Below, in pieces: positions 55,976 through 64,000 of a stretch of 64,000 bases of DNA. The notes beneath the pieces were generated by a model. It did not search any database, was not told the DNA's origin, and was given only the letters and a program-made list of their open reading frames with translations. The stretch spans positions 186,001 to 250,000 of the forward strand of contig JACNJW010000039.1 in NCBI GenBank assembly GCA_014382365.1. The letters run 5' to 3'. Position 1 is the stretch's first letter. The number at the start of each line of letters is the position of its first letter. A program made the translations under genes and the position numbers. The DNA comes from SAR324 cluster bacterium (GTDB taxonomy: Bacteria; SAR324; NAC60-12).

Positions 55976-56757
55976 TGAATGATGAATCTTTAACAAATAC
56001 TAAAAAAGCATCATTTCGATCAAAGCATGAAATCTTGCACAAAAGCGAACGCATTGACTTGGCCTGTGCCTTTCGCTGGACGGTGCGGATGAACATGCAT
56101 GAAGCAATTGCCAACCATTTTTCACTGGCAGTCAATGCAGACGGAACCCGTTTTTTGATTAATCCTAAAAAGCATTTCAGCCGCATTAAGGCCAGTGATT
56201 TGTTGTTGCTGGACAGCAATGATCCTCCTGATTTCAAAGATACGGATGCGCCTGATATGACTGCATGGGGACTGCACGGCTCGATTCATCGAATTTGTCC
56301 ACATGCCCGCTGTTTACTGCATGTTCATCCGATTTACTCCACTGTGCTGGCCTCACTGGCAGACAGCAATATGCTGCCAATTGATCAAAACACAGCCCTG
56401 TTTTTTCAGAGCTATGTGATTGACGAGGGCTATGGCGGAATGGCTTTTGAGCAGGAAGGTGAGCGCTGTGCCTCATTGCTTAGTGATCCTGAAATAAAAG
56501 TAATGATCATGGGCAATCACGGTGTGTTGATTCTCGGTGAGAATGTGGCGGATACTTTTAATCGACTCTATTATTTTGAACGTGCGGCGGAAACATACAT
56601 CAAAGCGCTCTGGACAGGAAAAAAGTTGCGTGTGCTCTCAGATGAAATTGCAGAAAAAACTGCAGGACAGTGGGCTGCTTTTCCGGAATCCAGTCAAATA
56701 TTCTTTGAGGATCTTAAAACCATCCTTGATGAAGAAGATTCATCCTATCGCTTGTAA
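55975..56757 (+). CDS. Class II aldolase/adducin family protein
   Basis: 260 residues. Zinc ligands are visible in LLHVHPIY and MGNHGVLILGE, with the class II aldolase fold throughout. The start overlaps the BKACE stop, so it is translated with the carnitine genes. There is no aldol step in the known carnitine route, so its job is unclear: perhaps a side reaction or a different substrate. The 248 bases that follow contain no visible gene. Confidence 0.88.
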   Translation: MNDESLTNTKKASFRSKHEILHKSERIDLACAFRWTVRMNMHEAIANHFSLAVNADGTRFLINPKKHFSRIKASDLLLLDSNDPPDFKDTDAPDMTAWGLHGSIHRICPHARCLLHVHPIYSTVLASLADSNMLPIDQNTALFFQSYVIDEGYGGMAFEQEGERCASLLSDPEIKVMIMGNHGVLILGENVADTFNRLYYFERAAETYIKALWTGKKLRVLSDEIAEKTAGQWAAFPESSQIFFEDLKTILDEEDSSYRL

Positions 56758-57005
56758 GCATAAATTATTATAAATAATACGATTATGTCTTTATATATTC
56801 CAGAACTGTGTCATTTCAAGTGGAGTGAGGAATCTTGTTTGAATGAATACATAACAAACAAAAATTTTATTCCCTATGTTCAAAATAGCAAAATGTATTA
56901 TTCAGATATTTTGTGAGAGCGTAATTTAAAAACAAATATATTTAACTCTGAATTGTGCAATAAGTCAGAAAACTCAATTACCACCAGTTTCAACAACTAT
57001 AAATT

Positions 57006-57923
57006 ATGTGGCTTGAAATAATAAACTTAATAATTGAAAATTTCACAACAATATACCTGATAATCGTTGGTTTTACAGGTGCATTGTTGATTTGGATCAG
57101 TAGGAGAAAAATCTTACAATTTCAATCCAAAAAAAGTGCGCGAATTGAAAAAATTGAGGATTTTGAATCAATACAGACTTCGAGTCCAGTTGACGACTCG
57201 AAACAAGAAACTAAAGACGCGGCCGTTGAGAGTATTGAACAAAGATTTACGATAATTCGGAAGATTTCGTTCTATTCAATAGTATTTGTCTGGTTTAGTG
57301 CATTGTCGTTTCCGTTTTTAGGTCAAATTCCAGCGACCCTTGTTTCTCTGCTGGTTGCTGCATCCGGAGTAATTGTCGGTGTTGCTGCCAGACCACTGAT
57401 TGAAAACTTAATCTCGGGAGTTGTTATTTCGTTCTCCAAACTGATTCGTATTGGAGATACGGTTTTAATTGATGGAAAATACGGTACCATTGAGGATATC
57501 AGTATCACCCACACCATCATTAAAATATGGGACTGGCAGCGCTATATTATTCCCAACAGTTTGATGCTGGAGAAAGACTTTTTCAATCAAACAGTTAATG
57601 ATCAGTATTTATGGGCTCATGTTAAATTTAATGTTGCCTACGACAATGATCTGGAATTAGTCCGGAAACTGGCGATTGCTTCTGCAGCAAAAAGTAAATA
57701 TTTTTCAAATAATGAAACACCAAGTTTCTGGGTCATGGAAATGAATGAAAAGGCATATCAGTGCTGGGTTGCCGCCTGGGCTGATTCACCAATGGATGCC
57801 TGGGAGTTAAAACATGAAATACGAACAGAACTTATAATTCAATTCAAAGCACATGGTATAAAAACGCATAGTTTCGAAATAAATAGTTCATCCTTTGTAG
57901 AAAACATCACAGCATCAGCTTAA
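57006..57923 (+). CDS. MscS-family mechanosensitive channel
   Basis: A 305-residue inner-membrane protein with an N-terminal helix, a charged linker, two more helices and the MscS core: a Gly/Ala-rich pore helix (ASGVIVGVAARPLIENLISG) followed by the beta domain (IRIGDTVLIDGKYGTIEDI, YIIPNSLMLEKDFFN). Such channels release solutes on hypo-osmotic shock. A place among osmolyte genes fits, though it is not overlapped with them. Confidence 0.9.
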   Translation: MWLEIINLIIENFTTIYLIIVGFTGALLIWISRRKILQFQSKKSARIEKIEDFESIQTSSPVDDSKQETKDAAVESIEQRFTIIRKISFYSIVFVWFSALSFPFLGQIPATLVSLLVAASGVIVGVAARPLIENLISGVVISFSKLIRIGDTVLIDGKYGTIEDISITHTIIKIWDWQRYIIPNSLMLEKDFFNQTVNDQYLWAHVKFNVAYDNDLELVRKLAIASAAKSKYFSNNETPSFWVMEMNEKAYQCWVAAWADSPMDAWELKHEIRTELIIQFKAHGIKTHSFEINSSSFVENITASA

Positions 57924-57937
57924 AAAGAAAGGTTCCA

Positions 57938-58972
57938 ATGTCTCAGAAAATAAACCGTCAAATTGTTTTAGCCCAACGTCCAAGCGGAAAACCGGAATCT
58001 GCTAATTTTCGTCTGAAGGAAAGCACAATCCCGGTACCGGAAGATGGACAGGTTTTATGCAAAACCATTTTTTTATCGCTTGATCCATACATGCGCGGGA
58101 GGATGAACGCGGGAAAGTCCTATGCTCCACCGGTAGAAATTGATGAAGTTATGGGCGCTGGTACAGTCGGTCAAGTAATTGAATCTAAAAATTCCAAATT
58201 CATTGCCGGTGATTTAGTTTTCGGTTACGGAGGTTGGCAGGAATTTTGGGTACAAAAGGGCACAGAATTAAAAAAAGTTGATCCGCAGCTTGCTCCCATT
58301 TCTACCGCAACTGGTGTTTTAGGAATGCCGGGAGTTACCGCCTACACCGGTTTGCTGAACATCGGAAAACCTAAAAAAGGTGAAACTGTGGTTGTGGCCG
58401 CCGCGTCCGGAGCAGTCGGTTCAGTGGTTGGACAGATCGCTCGCATAAAAGGTGCGCAAGCCGTTGGTATTGCCGGTTCTGCAGAGAAGTGTAAATATGT
58501 CACAGAGGAACTCGGCTTTGATGCCTGCGTTAATCACAACAGTCCGGAATTCACTGAAGCACTCAAAGCTGCTTGTCCGGATGGAATTGACGTATATTTC
58601 GAAAATGTAGGCGGAAAAGTGTTTGAAACAGTGTCGCCGTTGTTTAACGATTTTGCCCGCATTCCTGTCTGCGGAATTATCTCTGCGTATAACTCAACCG
58701 AACTACCCCCTGGTCCGAACCTGACTCCTTTGCTGATGCGGGACATCCTTGTTAAACGACTTACTTTCCGCGGTTTTATTGTCTGGGATTATGCTACTCA
58801 GGAAAAAGAAGCCTTGTCGGAAATTGCCAACTGGATCAAGGTAGGCAAACTCCATTACCGTGAAGATATTGTTGATGGACTTGAAAATGCCCCAGAAGCT
58901 TTCATCGGTCTGCTGGAAGGTCAAAACTTTGGTAAATTGGTGGTACGGGTGAGTGATGAATCTGCCGTTTAA
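57938..58972 (+). CDS. NADP-dependent zinc-free MDR reductase (CurA/YncB-like)
   Basis: 344 residues of the medium-chain dehydrogenase/reductase group without zinc ligands: SLDPYMRGRM, the coenzyme motif AASGAVGSVVGQIA, and YFENVGGKVFETV. The group reduces enones or prostaglandin-like alkenals with NADPH. It begins 14 bases after the channel gene. Confidence 0.92.
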   Translation: MSQKINRQIVLAQRPSGKPESANFRLKESTIPVPEDGQVLCKTIFLSLDPYMRGRMNAGKSYAPPVEIDEVMGAGTVGQVIESKNSKFIAGDLVFGYGGWQEFWVQKGTELKKVDPQLAPISTATGVLGMPGVTAYTGLLNIGKPKKGETVVVAAASGAVGSVVGQIARIKGAQAVGIAGSAEKCKYVTEELGFDACVNHNSPEFTEALKAACPDGIDVYFENVGGKVFETVSPLFNDFARIPVCGIISAYNSTELPPGPNLTPLLMRDILVKRLTFRGFIVWDYATQEKEALSEIANWIKVGKLHYREDIVDGLENAPEAFIGLLEGQNFGKLVVRVSDESAV

Positions 58973-59043
58973 AATATTAATCTTTGCAGAAAGATTTGTT
59001 TGAAAACTGAAGCTGTTGCAATTGTAAAAAAAGAACTAAAACC

Positions 59044-59820
59044 GTGAAACTTGAAACCCTCGTTAATCTAAAGCAGCACCCGATTCAGGATAGCGGCTAC
59101 ACTCAAAAGTGCAAAGCACTGCTTGACAGCACAGGAGCATTGGTTTTGGAAAATTTCCTGAGCTCTGAAACAATTGAAATTCTGCAAAATGAAGCACAAG
59201 AGGTGAGGCCCCTCGCTTTTTTTTGTCATCAGAATCACAATGCCTATCTGTTGGATTCAGATGCCACTTTTCCTGTGGAACACATCCGTAATTATGAGTT
59301 GGTCAGTGACAAGGGGTGCATTCCCCACGATCAGGTTCCGGATGACTCGCTGCTAAGAGTTTTATATGAATGGCCCAACTTCAGAAAGTTCCTGAAACAG
59401 GTATTGGGTGAATCGATCTTTCCTTACGCAGATGCTCTATCTTCGATCAATATTAACTATTATGAACAAGGTCAACAACTAGGCTGGCATTATGACAACG
59501 CCTCTTTTGCAGTCACTTTGATGATTGAGGCACCTGAAGAGGGTGGTGAGTTTGAATATTTGGAAAAAGTTCGCAACAAAGAAGCTGGTGAACAGGGCTA
59601 TGCTGATACAGAAGCTGTAATCAAGGGTAGTCTTCAGCCTAAAACACTGGCGATGGGTGATGGTGCACTTGTGCTTTTCCGCGGTAGAAACTCACTGCAT
59701 CGAGTAGCGCCGGTCATCAGTGATCGTGCACGGATTCTCGTGACACTCAATTTCAATACTGAACCAGGAGTCATGCTCTCAGAACTTGTCAGAATGACAT
59801 TCTTTGGTCGGATAGTTTGA
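59044..59820 (+). CDS. 2OG-Fe(II) oxygenase, BesD/HalD-like
   Basis: A 258-residue non-haem iron dioxygenase with a GTG start. The iron ligands are H149-Y-D151 in GWHYDNASFAVTL and H219 in SLHRVAPV; R230 would bind 2-oxoglutarate. The stretch from LGWHYD to GGEFEY is typical of the BesD/HalD amino-acid halogenase group. Halogenases replace the Asp with Gly to leave room for chloride. Here Asp is kept, so hydroxylation is expected. The substrate may be an amino acid or other amine. It stands alone before the repeat-filled gap. Confidence 0.82.
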   Translation: MKLETLVNLKQHPIQDSGYTQKCKALLDSTGALVLENFLSSETIEILQNEAQEVRPLAFFCHQNHNAYLLDSDATFPVEHIRNYELVSDKGCIPHDQVPDDSLLRVLYEWPNFRKFLKQVLGESIFPYADALSSININYYEQGQQLGWHYDNASFAVTLMIEAPEEGGEFEYLEKVRNKEAGEQGYADTEAVIKGSLQPKTLAMGDGALVLFRGRNSLHRVAPVISDRARILVTLNFNTEPGVMLSELVRMTFFGRIV

Positions 59821-59859
59821 GAAATAGTTTTGATGGTCTCGTCAAAAGTCTCAAATACG

Positions 59860-59940
59860 TGTCATTGCTTACGCAGCGAGAAATCTATTTTAGGTTAAAC
59901 ACTGATATTATTAAGATCTCTCTCTTCGTTCGAGATGACA
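59860..59940 (-). repeat. 81-bp MITE-like repeat, copy B
   Basis: Reverse orientation to copy A at 34371-34451, same length, same TGTCAT/ATGACA ends. I count about nine differences. No open frame inside. Confidence 0.8.
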
Positions 59941-60051
59941 AATAATTTGTTGATGAGTTTTTAGGAAGGGAGCAGTTTTGAAATACTTTTTAAATGGAAT
60001 TGAAATTATGCTGAAAAAAGAAATATAATTTTCATGCATTCAAAAATAGTA

Positions 60052-60078
60052 GTCATTCCATCTTTCGCAGGAATGACA
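60052..60078. repeat. Short GTCATTCC...GGAATGAC palindrome
   Basis: GTCATTCC and GGAATGAC face each other around CATCTTTCGCA. It looks like a shrunken relative of the palindromic repeat at 34237-34333. Confidence 0.6.
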
Positions 60079-60166
60079 TAATTGGTTCTGATTTTGACTT
60101 TTTGTGAAGGGAGCAATAATTCTAAAACAAGCAAAACAAATTTAATCCATCACATTGAGATAAGAG

Positions 60167-61120
60167 ATGAAAATCGGATTTATCGGTCTCGGCAACGTTG
60201 GAGGCAAACTGGCTGGAAGTTTGTTACGCAACGGTTTTGATTTAACTGTTCGTGACCTGAACCAGGAAATTGCGCGTCCCTTTTTGGATGAAGGAGCAAA
60301 ATGGGGTGAATCACCAAAAAAGATAGCCGAAACAGTTGATTTGATAATAACCTGTCTTCCAAATCCGGTAGCAAGCGCAGGTGTTTTGGAAGCTGAAGAC
60401 GGTATTATCGCTGGATTCTCAACCGAAAAAATATGGGCAGAAATGAGCACAACGGACGATGAGGAAGTCAAACGGCTGGGATCAAAGGTCCAGGAATTGG
60501 GAGGAGAAGCACTGGACTGTCCGGTTTCCGGAGGATGTCACCGTGCGGCCACCGGTAACATCTCAATCTTTGTCGGCGGTGATCGCTCTGCCTTTGAAAA
60601 AATATTGCCTGTCATGAAAGTTCTGGGGCGGCGTATCCTGCATACAGGTGTTCTCGGTTCTGCCTCTGTGCTGAAAGTGATGACAAATTATCTGGCAACC
60701 GCCAATCTGGTGACTCTCTGCGAAGCATTGACCACTGCTAAAAAGGCTGGGATGGATCTCAGCACAACCTATGATGCAATCCGAATTTCTTCCGGAAACT
60801 CCTTTGTTCATGAAACTGAAAGTCAGGTTATCCTTAACGGTAGTCGGGATATTAATTTTACCATGGATTTAGTTCTTAAGGATATCAGTCTGTTTCAGGC
60901 AATTGCGGAGCGGGCCGGAGTTCCATTGGAAGTTTCACCGCTGTTGATCGACATTTTCAAAGATGGCGAGGAACGTTACGGCTCCCGTGAATGGTCACCG
61001 AATATTGTGCGTCGCCTTGAAGAAGCTTGTGACACACAAGTTCTTGCTCCCGGATTTCCGGCGGAGATGGTGGATGATGAACCGGAAGTTTCCGGTGAGG
61101 AAGTGGAGGTACGAATATGA
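60167..61120 (+). CDS. Beta-hydroxyacid dehydrogenase (3-hydroxyisobutyrate type)
   Basis: 317 residues. NAD(P) motif GFIGLGNVGGKLAGSL at the N-terminus, substrate-site DCPVSGGCHRAATG, and the catalytic Lys in VLKVMTNYL. The family oxidises 3-hydroxyisobutyrate, 3-hydroxypropionate, tartronate semialdehyde and similar compounds. Its stop overlaps the next gene by ATGA. Paired with an acyl-CoA dehydrogenase and a CoA ligase, a short-chain 3-hydroxy acid is the likely substrate. Confidence 0.92.
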   Translation: MKIGFIGLGNVGGKLAGSLLRNGFDLTVRDLNQEIARPFLDEGAKWGESPKKIAETVDLIITCLPNPVASAGVLEAEDGIIAGFSTEKIWAEMSTTDDEEVKRLGSKVQELGGEALDCPVSGGCHRAATGNISIFVGGDRSAFEKILPVMKVLGRRILHTGVLGSASVLKVMTNYLATANLVTLCEALTTAKKAGMDLSTTYDAIRISSGNSFVHETESQVILNGSRDINFTMDLVLKDISLFQAIAERAGVPLEVSPLLIDIFKDGEERYGSREWSPNIVRRLEEACDTQVLAPGFPAEMVDDEPEVSGEEVEVRI

Positions 61121-62292
61121 TTGATTTTAGCCTGACTGACGAGCAACAGATGCTCGTAGAAATGACGCACGAATTCGTGGAAAAAGAGATGCTTCCTCAC
61201 GAAGAAACGCTGGAGCGCACCGATGCTTTACCGCCGGATTTGGCCACAAGTTTGAAAAAAAGGTCGATGGAGTTGGGTCTTCATGCCTGCAATCTTCCGG
61301 AGGATGTCGGAGGTGGCGGATTGGATGCAGTGTCCGTGATGCTGATTGAAAAAGAGCTGGGACGCACCTCACTCGCCCTGGCGGAATGTGCGCATCGTCC
61401 GCTAAATATCCTCGCCTCCTGTGAAGGTGAACAGGTGATACAGTTTTTAGAACCGACTGTTCGTGGTGAAAAACGGGACTGCATCGCCATGACTGAACCT
61501 GGAGCAGGTTCTGATTTACGCGGGATGAAATGCAAAGCCGAACGAGTTGGAGACGATTGGCTAATCAACGGAGAAAAACATTTCATTTCACAAGCCTCCG
61601 TTTCTGATTATTGCGTTTTGTTTGCGGCAACCGGAACCGAAGTTTTTGAAGATCAAACAGTAAGCGTGCCTAAAAAACGAATTTCAGCTTTTCTGGTGGA
61701 TTTCAGTGATCCGGGAGTTGAGGTCGCACCGGGTTACAAAAACGTTTCACATCGTGGTTACACCAACAATATCCTGCGTTTCGACAACGCCCGCATTCCG
61801 CAATGGCGCATTATGGGCCCGGAAGGTGACGGTTTCCGCCAGGTCAATCAATGGCTCGGGCCGACGCGTCTCACAGTCGCAGCAACTTGTGTGGCGCGTG
61901 CAGAAAGGGCTTTTGAGATTGCGCTGAATTATGCTTCCACCCGTGAACAGTTTGGGCAGAAAATTGGAAAATATCAGGGAATTTCATTTCCGCTGGCCGA
62001 CATGGCGACCGAAATAAAAATGGCAAATTTGATGCTTTTGGAAACTGCCTGGAAAATAGATCAGGGTAACGTGACTCCTGAAGATTGTGCGATGACAAAA
62101 CTATTCTGCACGGAAATGCTCTCCCGAATTGCTGATCAAGCACTGCAAACAGTAGGAGGAATGGGACTGATGGAGGACTTGCCACTGGAGCGGATTTGGC
62201 GTGATGCTCGTGTCGAACGTATTTGGGACGGAACTTCCGAAATTCAGCGTCACATCATTTCGCGAGGAATGCTCAGACCGTTAGGATCATGA
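61117..62292 (+). CDS. Acyl-CoA dehydrogenase
   Basis: 391 residues with the FAD and substrate motifs AMTEPGAGSDLRGM and GEKHFISQAS, YASTREQFGQKIG, and the C-terminal WDGTSEIQRHII. Full length for short-chain members. Oxidises an acyl-CoA to the enoyl-CoA, passing electrons to ETF. Overlaps both neighbours by ATGA, so the three genes form one tightly coupled unit. Confidence 0.95.
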   Translation: MIDFSLTDEQQMLVEMTHEFVEKEMLPHEETLERTDALPPDLATSLKKRSMELGLHACNLPEDVGGGGLDAVSVMLIEKELGRTSLALAECAHRPLNILASCEGEQVIQFLEPTVRGEKRDCIAMTEPGAGSDLRGMKCKAERVGDDWLINGEKHFISQASVSDYCVLFAATGTEVFEDQTVSVPKKRISAFLVDFSDPGVEVAPGYKNVSHRGYTNNILRFDNARIPQWRIMGPEGDGFRQVNQWLGPTRLTVAATCVARAERAFEIALNYASTREQFGQKIGKYQGISFPLADMATEIKMANLMLLETAWKIDQGNVTPEDCAMTKLFCTEMLSRIADQALQTVGGMGLMEDLPLERIWRDARVERIWDGTSEIQRHIISRGMLRPLGS

Positions 62293-64000
62293 ATCTTGAA
62301 AGACTATTTCGGCCAAAAACTGTAGCCGTATACGGAGGCAAGTGGTCTGACTATGTAGTTGAGCAATGCATAAAACTGGGTTTTAAGGGAATAATCTGGC
62401 GAGTGCATCCAACAAGGCAGGACTGTTTCCATTCCAGCGAAGAACTTCCGGAAGCTCCGGATGCAGTATTTTTAGGAATTAACAGAGAATTGACAGTTAA
62501 GGAGTTTTCCACTCTACGTCAGCGAGGTTCAGGTGGTGCGGTAGTCTTTGCTTCCGGTTTCAGTGAGGAAAAAGACGGTGCGGCATATGCCAGAAAATTA
62601 GAAACCGCAGCCGGAAAGTTGCCTTTCATCGGTCCGAACTGTTACGGTTTCGCAAATTTCTTTGATCGTGTAGCTCTCTGGCCGGATCAAGTGACGGGGA
62701 CACAGCTCGAACGAGGAGTTGCTTTCATCGCACAAAGCGGAACTATTTCGATTTCTATCATGAGTCAGCGTCGCTCTCTTCCGCTGGGTTATGTGATTTC
62801 ACTCGGAAATCAACAACGGCTTGCCGCTGAAGATTTGATTCGTTACTGTGCAGAGGATGAACGTGTTTCCGCGATTGGACTGTATCTGGAAGGCATTCTT
62901 GATTTGCCGAAATTCATCGATGCTGTGGATTACGCACGAACGTTAGGAAAGCCAATTGCGCTGATTAAAGCCGGAAGTTCGGAAAAGGGACGCAATGCCG
63001 CAAACACTCATACCGGAGCGCTGACCGGTTCCGATAAACTACATGATGCGCTTTTTGAGCGCTTGGGCATCGCACGTTGTGAAACGCTGAGTTCGCTGGT
63101 GGAAACGTTGAAACTGCTGCATTGTTTTGGACCCTTGCCTTCAAAACGGATTTTGGTTTTCGGTGCTTCCGGAGGAGACATGGCCATGGTTTCGGATTCA
63201 GCGAGTAAACTGGATTTGGATTTTTCACAAATTCCGGAAACTGAAACTGATGTTCTGCGGGCTTCGGTAGGTGAACGCGTGAAGCTCAATAACCCGCTTG
63301 ACATTCAGACTGCGACCTGGTTTGATTATTCGAAGTTAGAGCAAATGTTTGCAGCGTTACTGCGTTGTGATTATGCAGTTACCGCTTTCATGGTCGATCC
63401 GCAGGATGAAACGGAAGCGGACACAGAAGCTTTTGACCTTGCAATTGACACATTTCTCGAAACAGTAAATGAAAACTCAGCTTCCGGAAATGCGGCTTTG
63501 CTTTCTTCTCTTCCGGAAAGTTTGTCAAAGGCAACACGTGAAAAATGCCTGCGTGCCGGAGTAGCTCCTATGCAGGGACTAGCGGAATCTCTGGAAGCTC
63601 TGCAGCATGCCGCAAAAATCAGCAAAGCCTGGAACGAATGGTCGAAGCCCGAAATATTTCCGCCACTTCCGGATTTACCGTCCATCAGTACTCTGTCAGA
63701 GGCAGACTCAAAGGAATTGCTGGCACAACATGGTTTTGAAATTCCCAAGAAACGTATAGTTGCGGCTGATCAAATTTTGGTTGCGACTGAAGAAATAGGT
63801 TTTCCTGTAGTCCTTAAAGCAGTAGTTCCTGATTTAGCGCACAAAACCGAGCACGGCGGTGTTGCTTTAAATCTGCATAATATTCCGGAAGTTGTTGCTG
63901 CTGCAACCGCAATGTCCGGACTGGCCGAAACTTTTTTAGTCGAGGAAATGATCACGGATGGAGTTGCCGAAATGATTCTCGGAGTTTCAGTAGACCCGCA
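62289..64000 (+). CDS. ADP-forming acyl-CoA synthetase (partial, runs off the window)
   Basis: About 570 codons are visible, open to the window end. The ATG overlaps the dehydrogenase stop (ATGA). N-terminal CoA-binding domain (RPKTVAVYGG), then the succinyl-CoA-ligase-like domain (FIGPNCYGF, AQSGTISISIMS), the phosphorylated His in NTHTGALTGSD, and near the end the start of the ATP-grasp part (IGFPVVLKAVVPDLAHKTEHG). Such enzymes join an acid to CoA with ATP giving ADP. With the two previous genes it would activate and oxidise a short-chain acid. Confidence 0.92.
   Translation, partial: MNLERLFRPKTVAVYGGKWSDYVVEQCIKLGFKGIIWRVHPTRQDCFHSSEELPEAPDAVFLGINRELTVKEFSTLRQRGSGGAVVFASGFSEEKDGAAYARKLETAAGKLPFIGPNCYGFANFFDRVALWPDQVTGTQLERGVAFIAQSGTISISIMSQRRSLPLGYVISLGNQQRLAAEDLIRYCAEDERVSAIGLYLEGILDLPKFIDAVDYARTLGKPIALIKAGSSEKGRNAANTHTGALTGSDKLHDALFERLGIARCETLSSLVETLKLLHCFGPLPSKRILVFGASGGDMAMVSDSASKLDLDFSQIPETETDVLRASVGERVKLNNPLDIQTATWFDYSKLEQMFAALLRCDYAVTAFMVDPQDETEADTEAFDLAIDTFLETVNENSASGNAALLSSLPESLSKATREKCLRAGVAPMQGLAESLEALQHAAKISKAWNEWSKPEIFPPLPDLPSISTLSEADSKELLAQHGFEIPKKRIVAADQILVATEEIGFPVVLKAVVPDLAHKTEHGGVALNLHNIPEVVAAATAMSGLAETFLVEEMITDGVAEMILGVSVDP

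Larger units (their letters stand above)
59821..60166. other. Intergenic region with repeats
   Basis: 346 bases without a gene. It contains the 81-bp repeat copy B (59860-59940) and a short palindrome (60052-60078). Two related short stretches, around 59968 and 60104, share GAAGGGAGCA, suggesting nested older repeats. Confidence 0.6.

Overview
The window looks like chromosomal DNA of an AT-rich, Gram-negative, probably marine heterotroph. The reasons are a complete Rnf complex, a SurA-like periplasmic chaperone, several lipoboxed outer-membrane-type lipoproteins, a DMSP demethylase behind a betaine ABC transporter, and a carnitine-to-betaine operon. This combination would fit a SAR324-like or other deep-branching proteobacterial lineage, but that is inference; no rRNA or other decisive marker is present. 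I saw no tRNA, rRNA, CRISPR array, prophage or transposase gene.

Layout. (1) 1-6281: the end of a thiolase gene, pyruvate kinase on the minus strand, then mtnA, an aldolase/short-chain dehydrogenase fusion and lsrF, which together suggest a methylthioribose or dihydroxyacetone-phosphate salvage route. (2) 6471-22497: a 16-kb energy-conservation block: korA (gamma-alpha fusion), korB, a PFOR-like protein ending in a ferredoxin, an acetate transporter, an Sm-like small protein, rnfB, a second giant PFOR-like protein with two 4Fe-4S clusters, rnfCDGEA and a small NqrM-like protein. Both PFOR-like proteins have lost the GDG thiamine-diphosphate motif. This is the best candidate for an undescribed system: a non-catalytic PFOR scaffold that may carry electrons from KorAB to Rnf. 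(3) 22515-30103: envelope genes, namely a SurA-like PPIase, an exported protein and five lipoprotein genes in a row. (4) 30177-33073: ribosomal protein S1 with a repetitive acidic tail, and a MotA/TolQ-like membrane protein. (5) 33255-45077, all on the minus strand: a DapA-family aldolase, threonine aldolase, form II CO-dehydrogenase-like coxSLM, and a proXWV-dmdA unit that would import betaine or DMSP and demethylate it, preceded by a UroD-like methyltransferase. (6) 45239-50573: two hydrolases flanking an isolated cysteine-rich lipoprotein in gene-poor DNA with a possible gene remnant. (7) 50674-56757: LysR/TSUP facing a carnitine operon (EamA transporter, carnitine dehydrogenase-thioesterase fusion, dehydrocarnitine-cleavage enzyme, class II aldolase). 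(8) 57006-64000: an MscS channel, a CurA-like reductase, a BesD/HalD-like oxygenase, then a translationally coupled set of beta-hydroxyacid dehydrogenase, acyl-CoA dehydrogenase and ADP-forming CoA ligase that runs off the end.

Themes. Methylated osmolytes (carnitine, glycine betaine, DMSP) recur: carnitine would be cut to glycine betaine and acetoacetate, and DMSP demethylated by DmdA. Two intergenic regions (34237-34451 and 59860-60078) carry small palindromic or MITE-like repeats with TGTCAT/ATGACA ends, including a matching 81-bp pair in opposite orientations.
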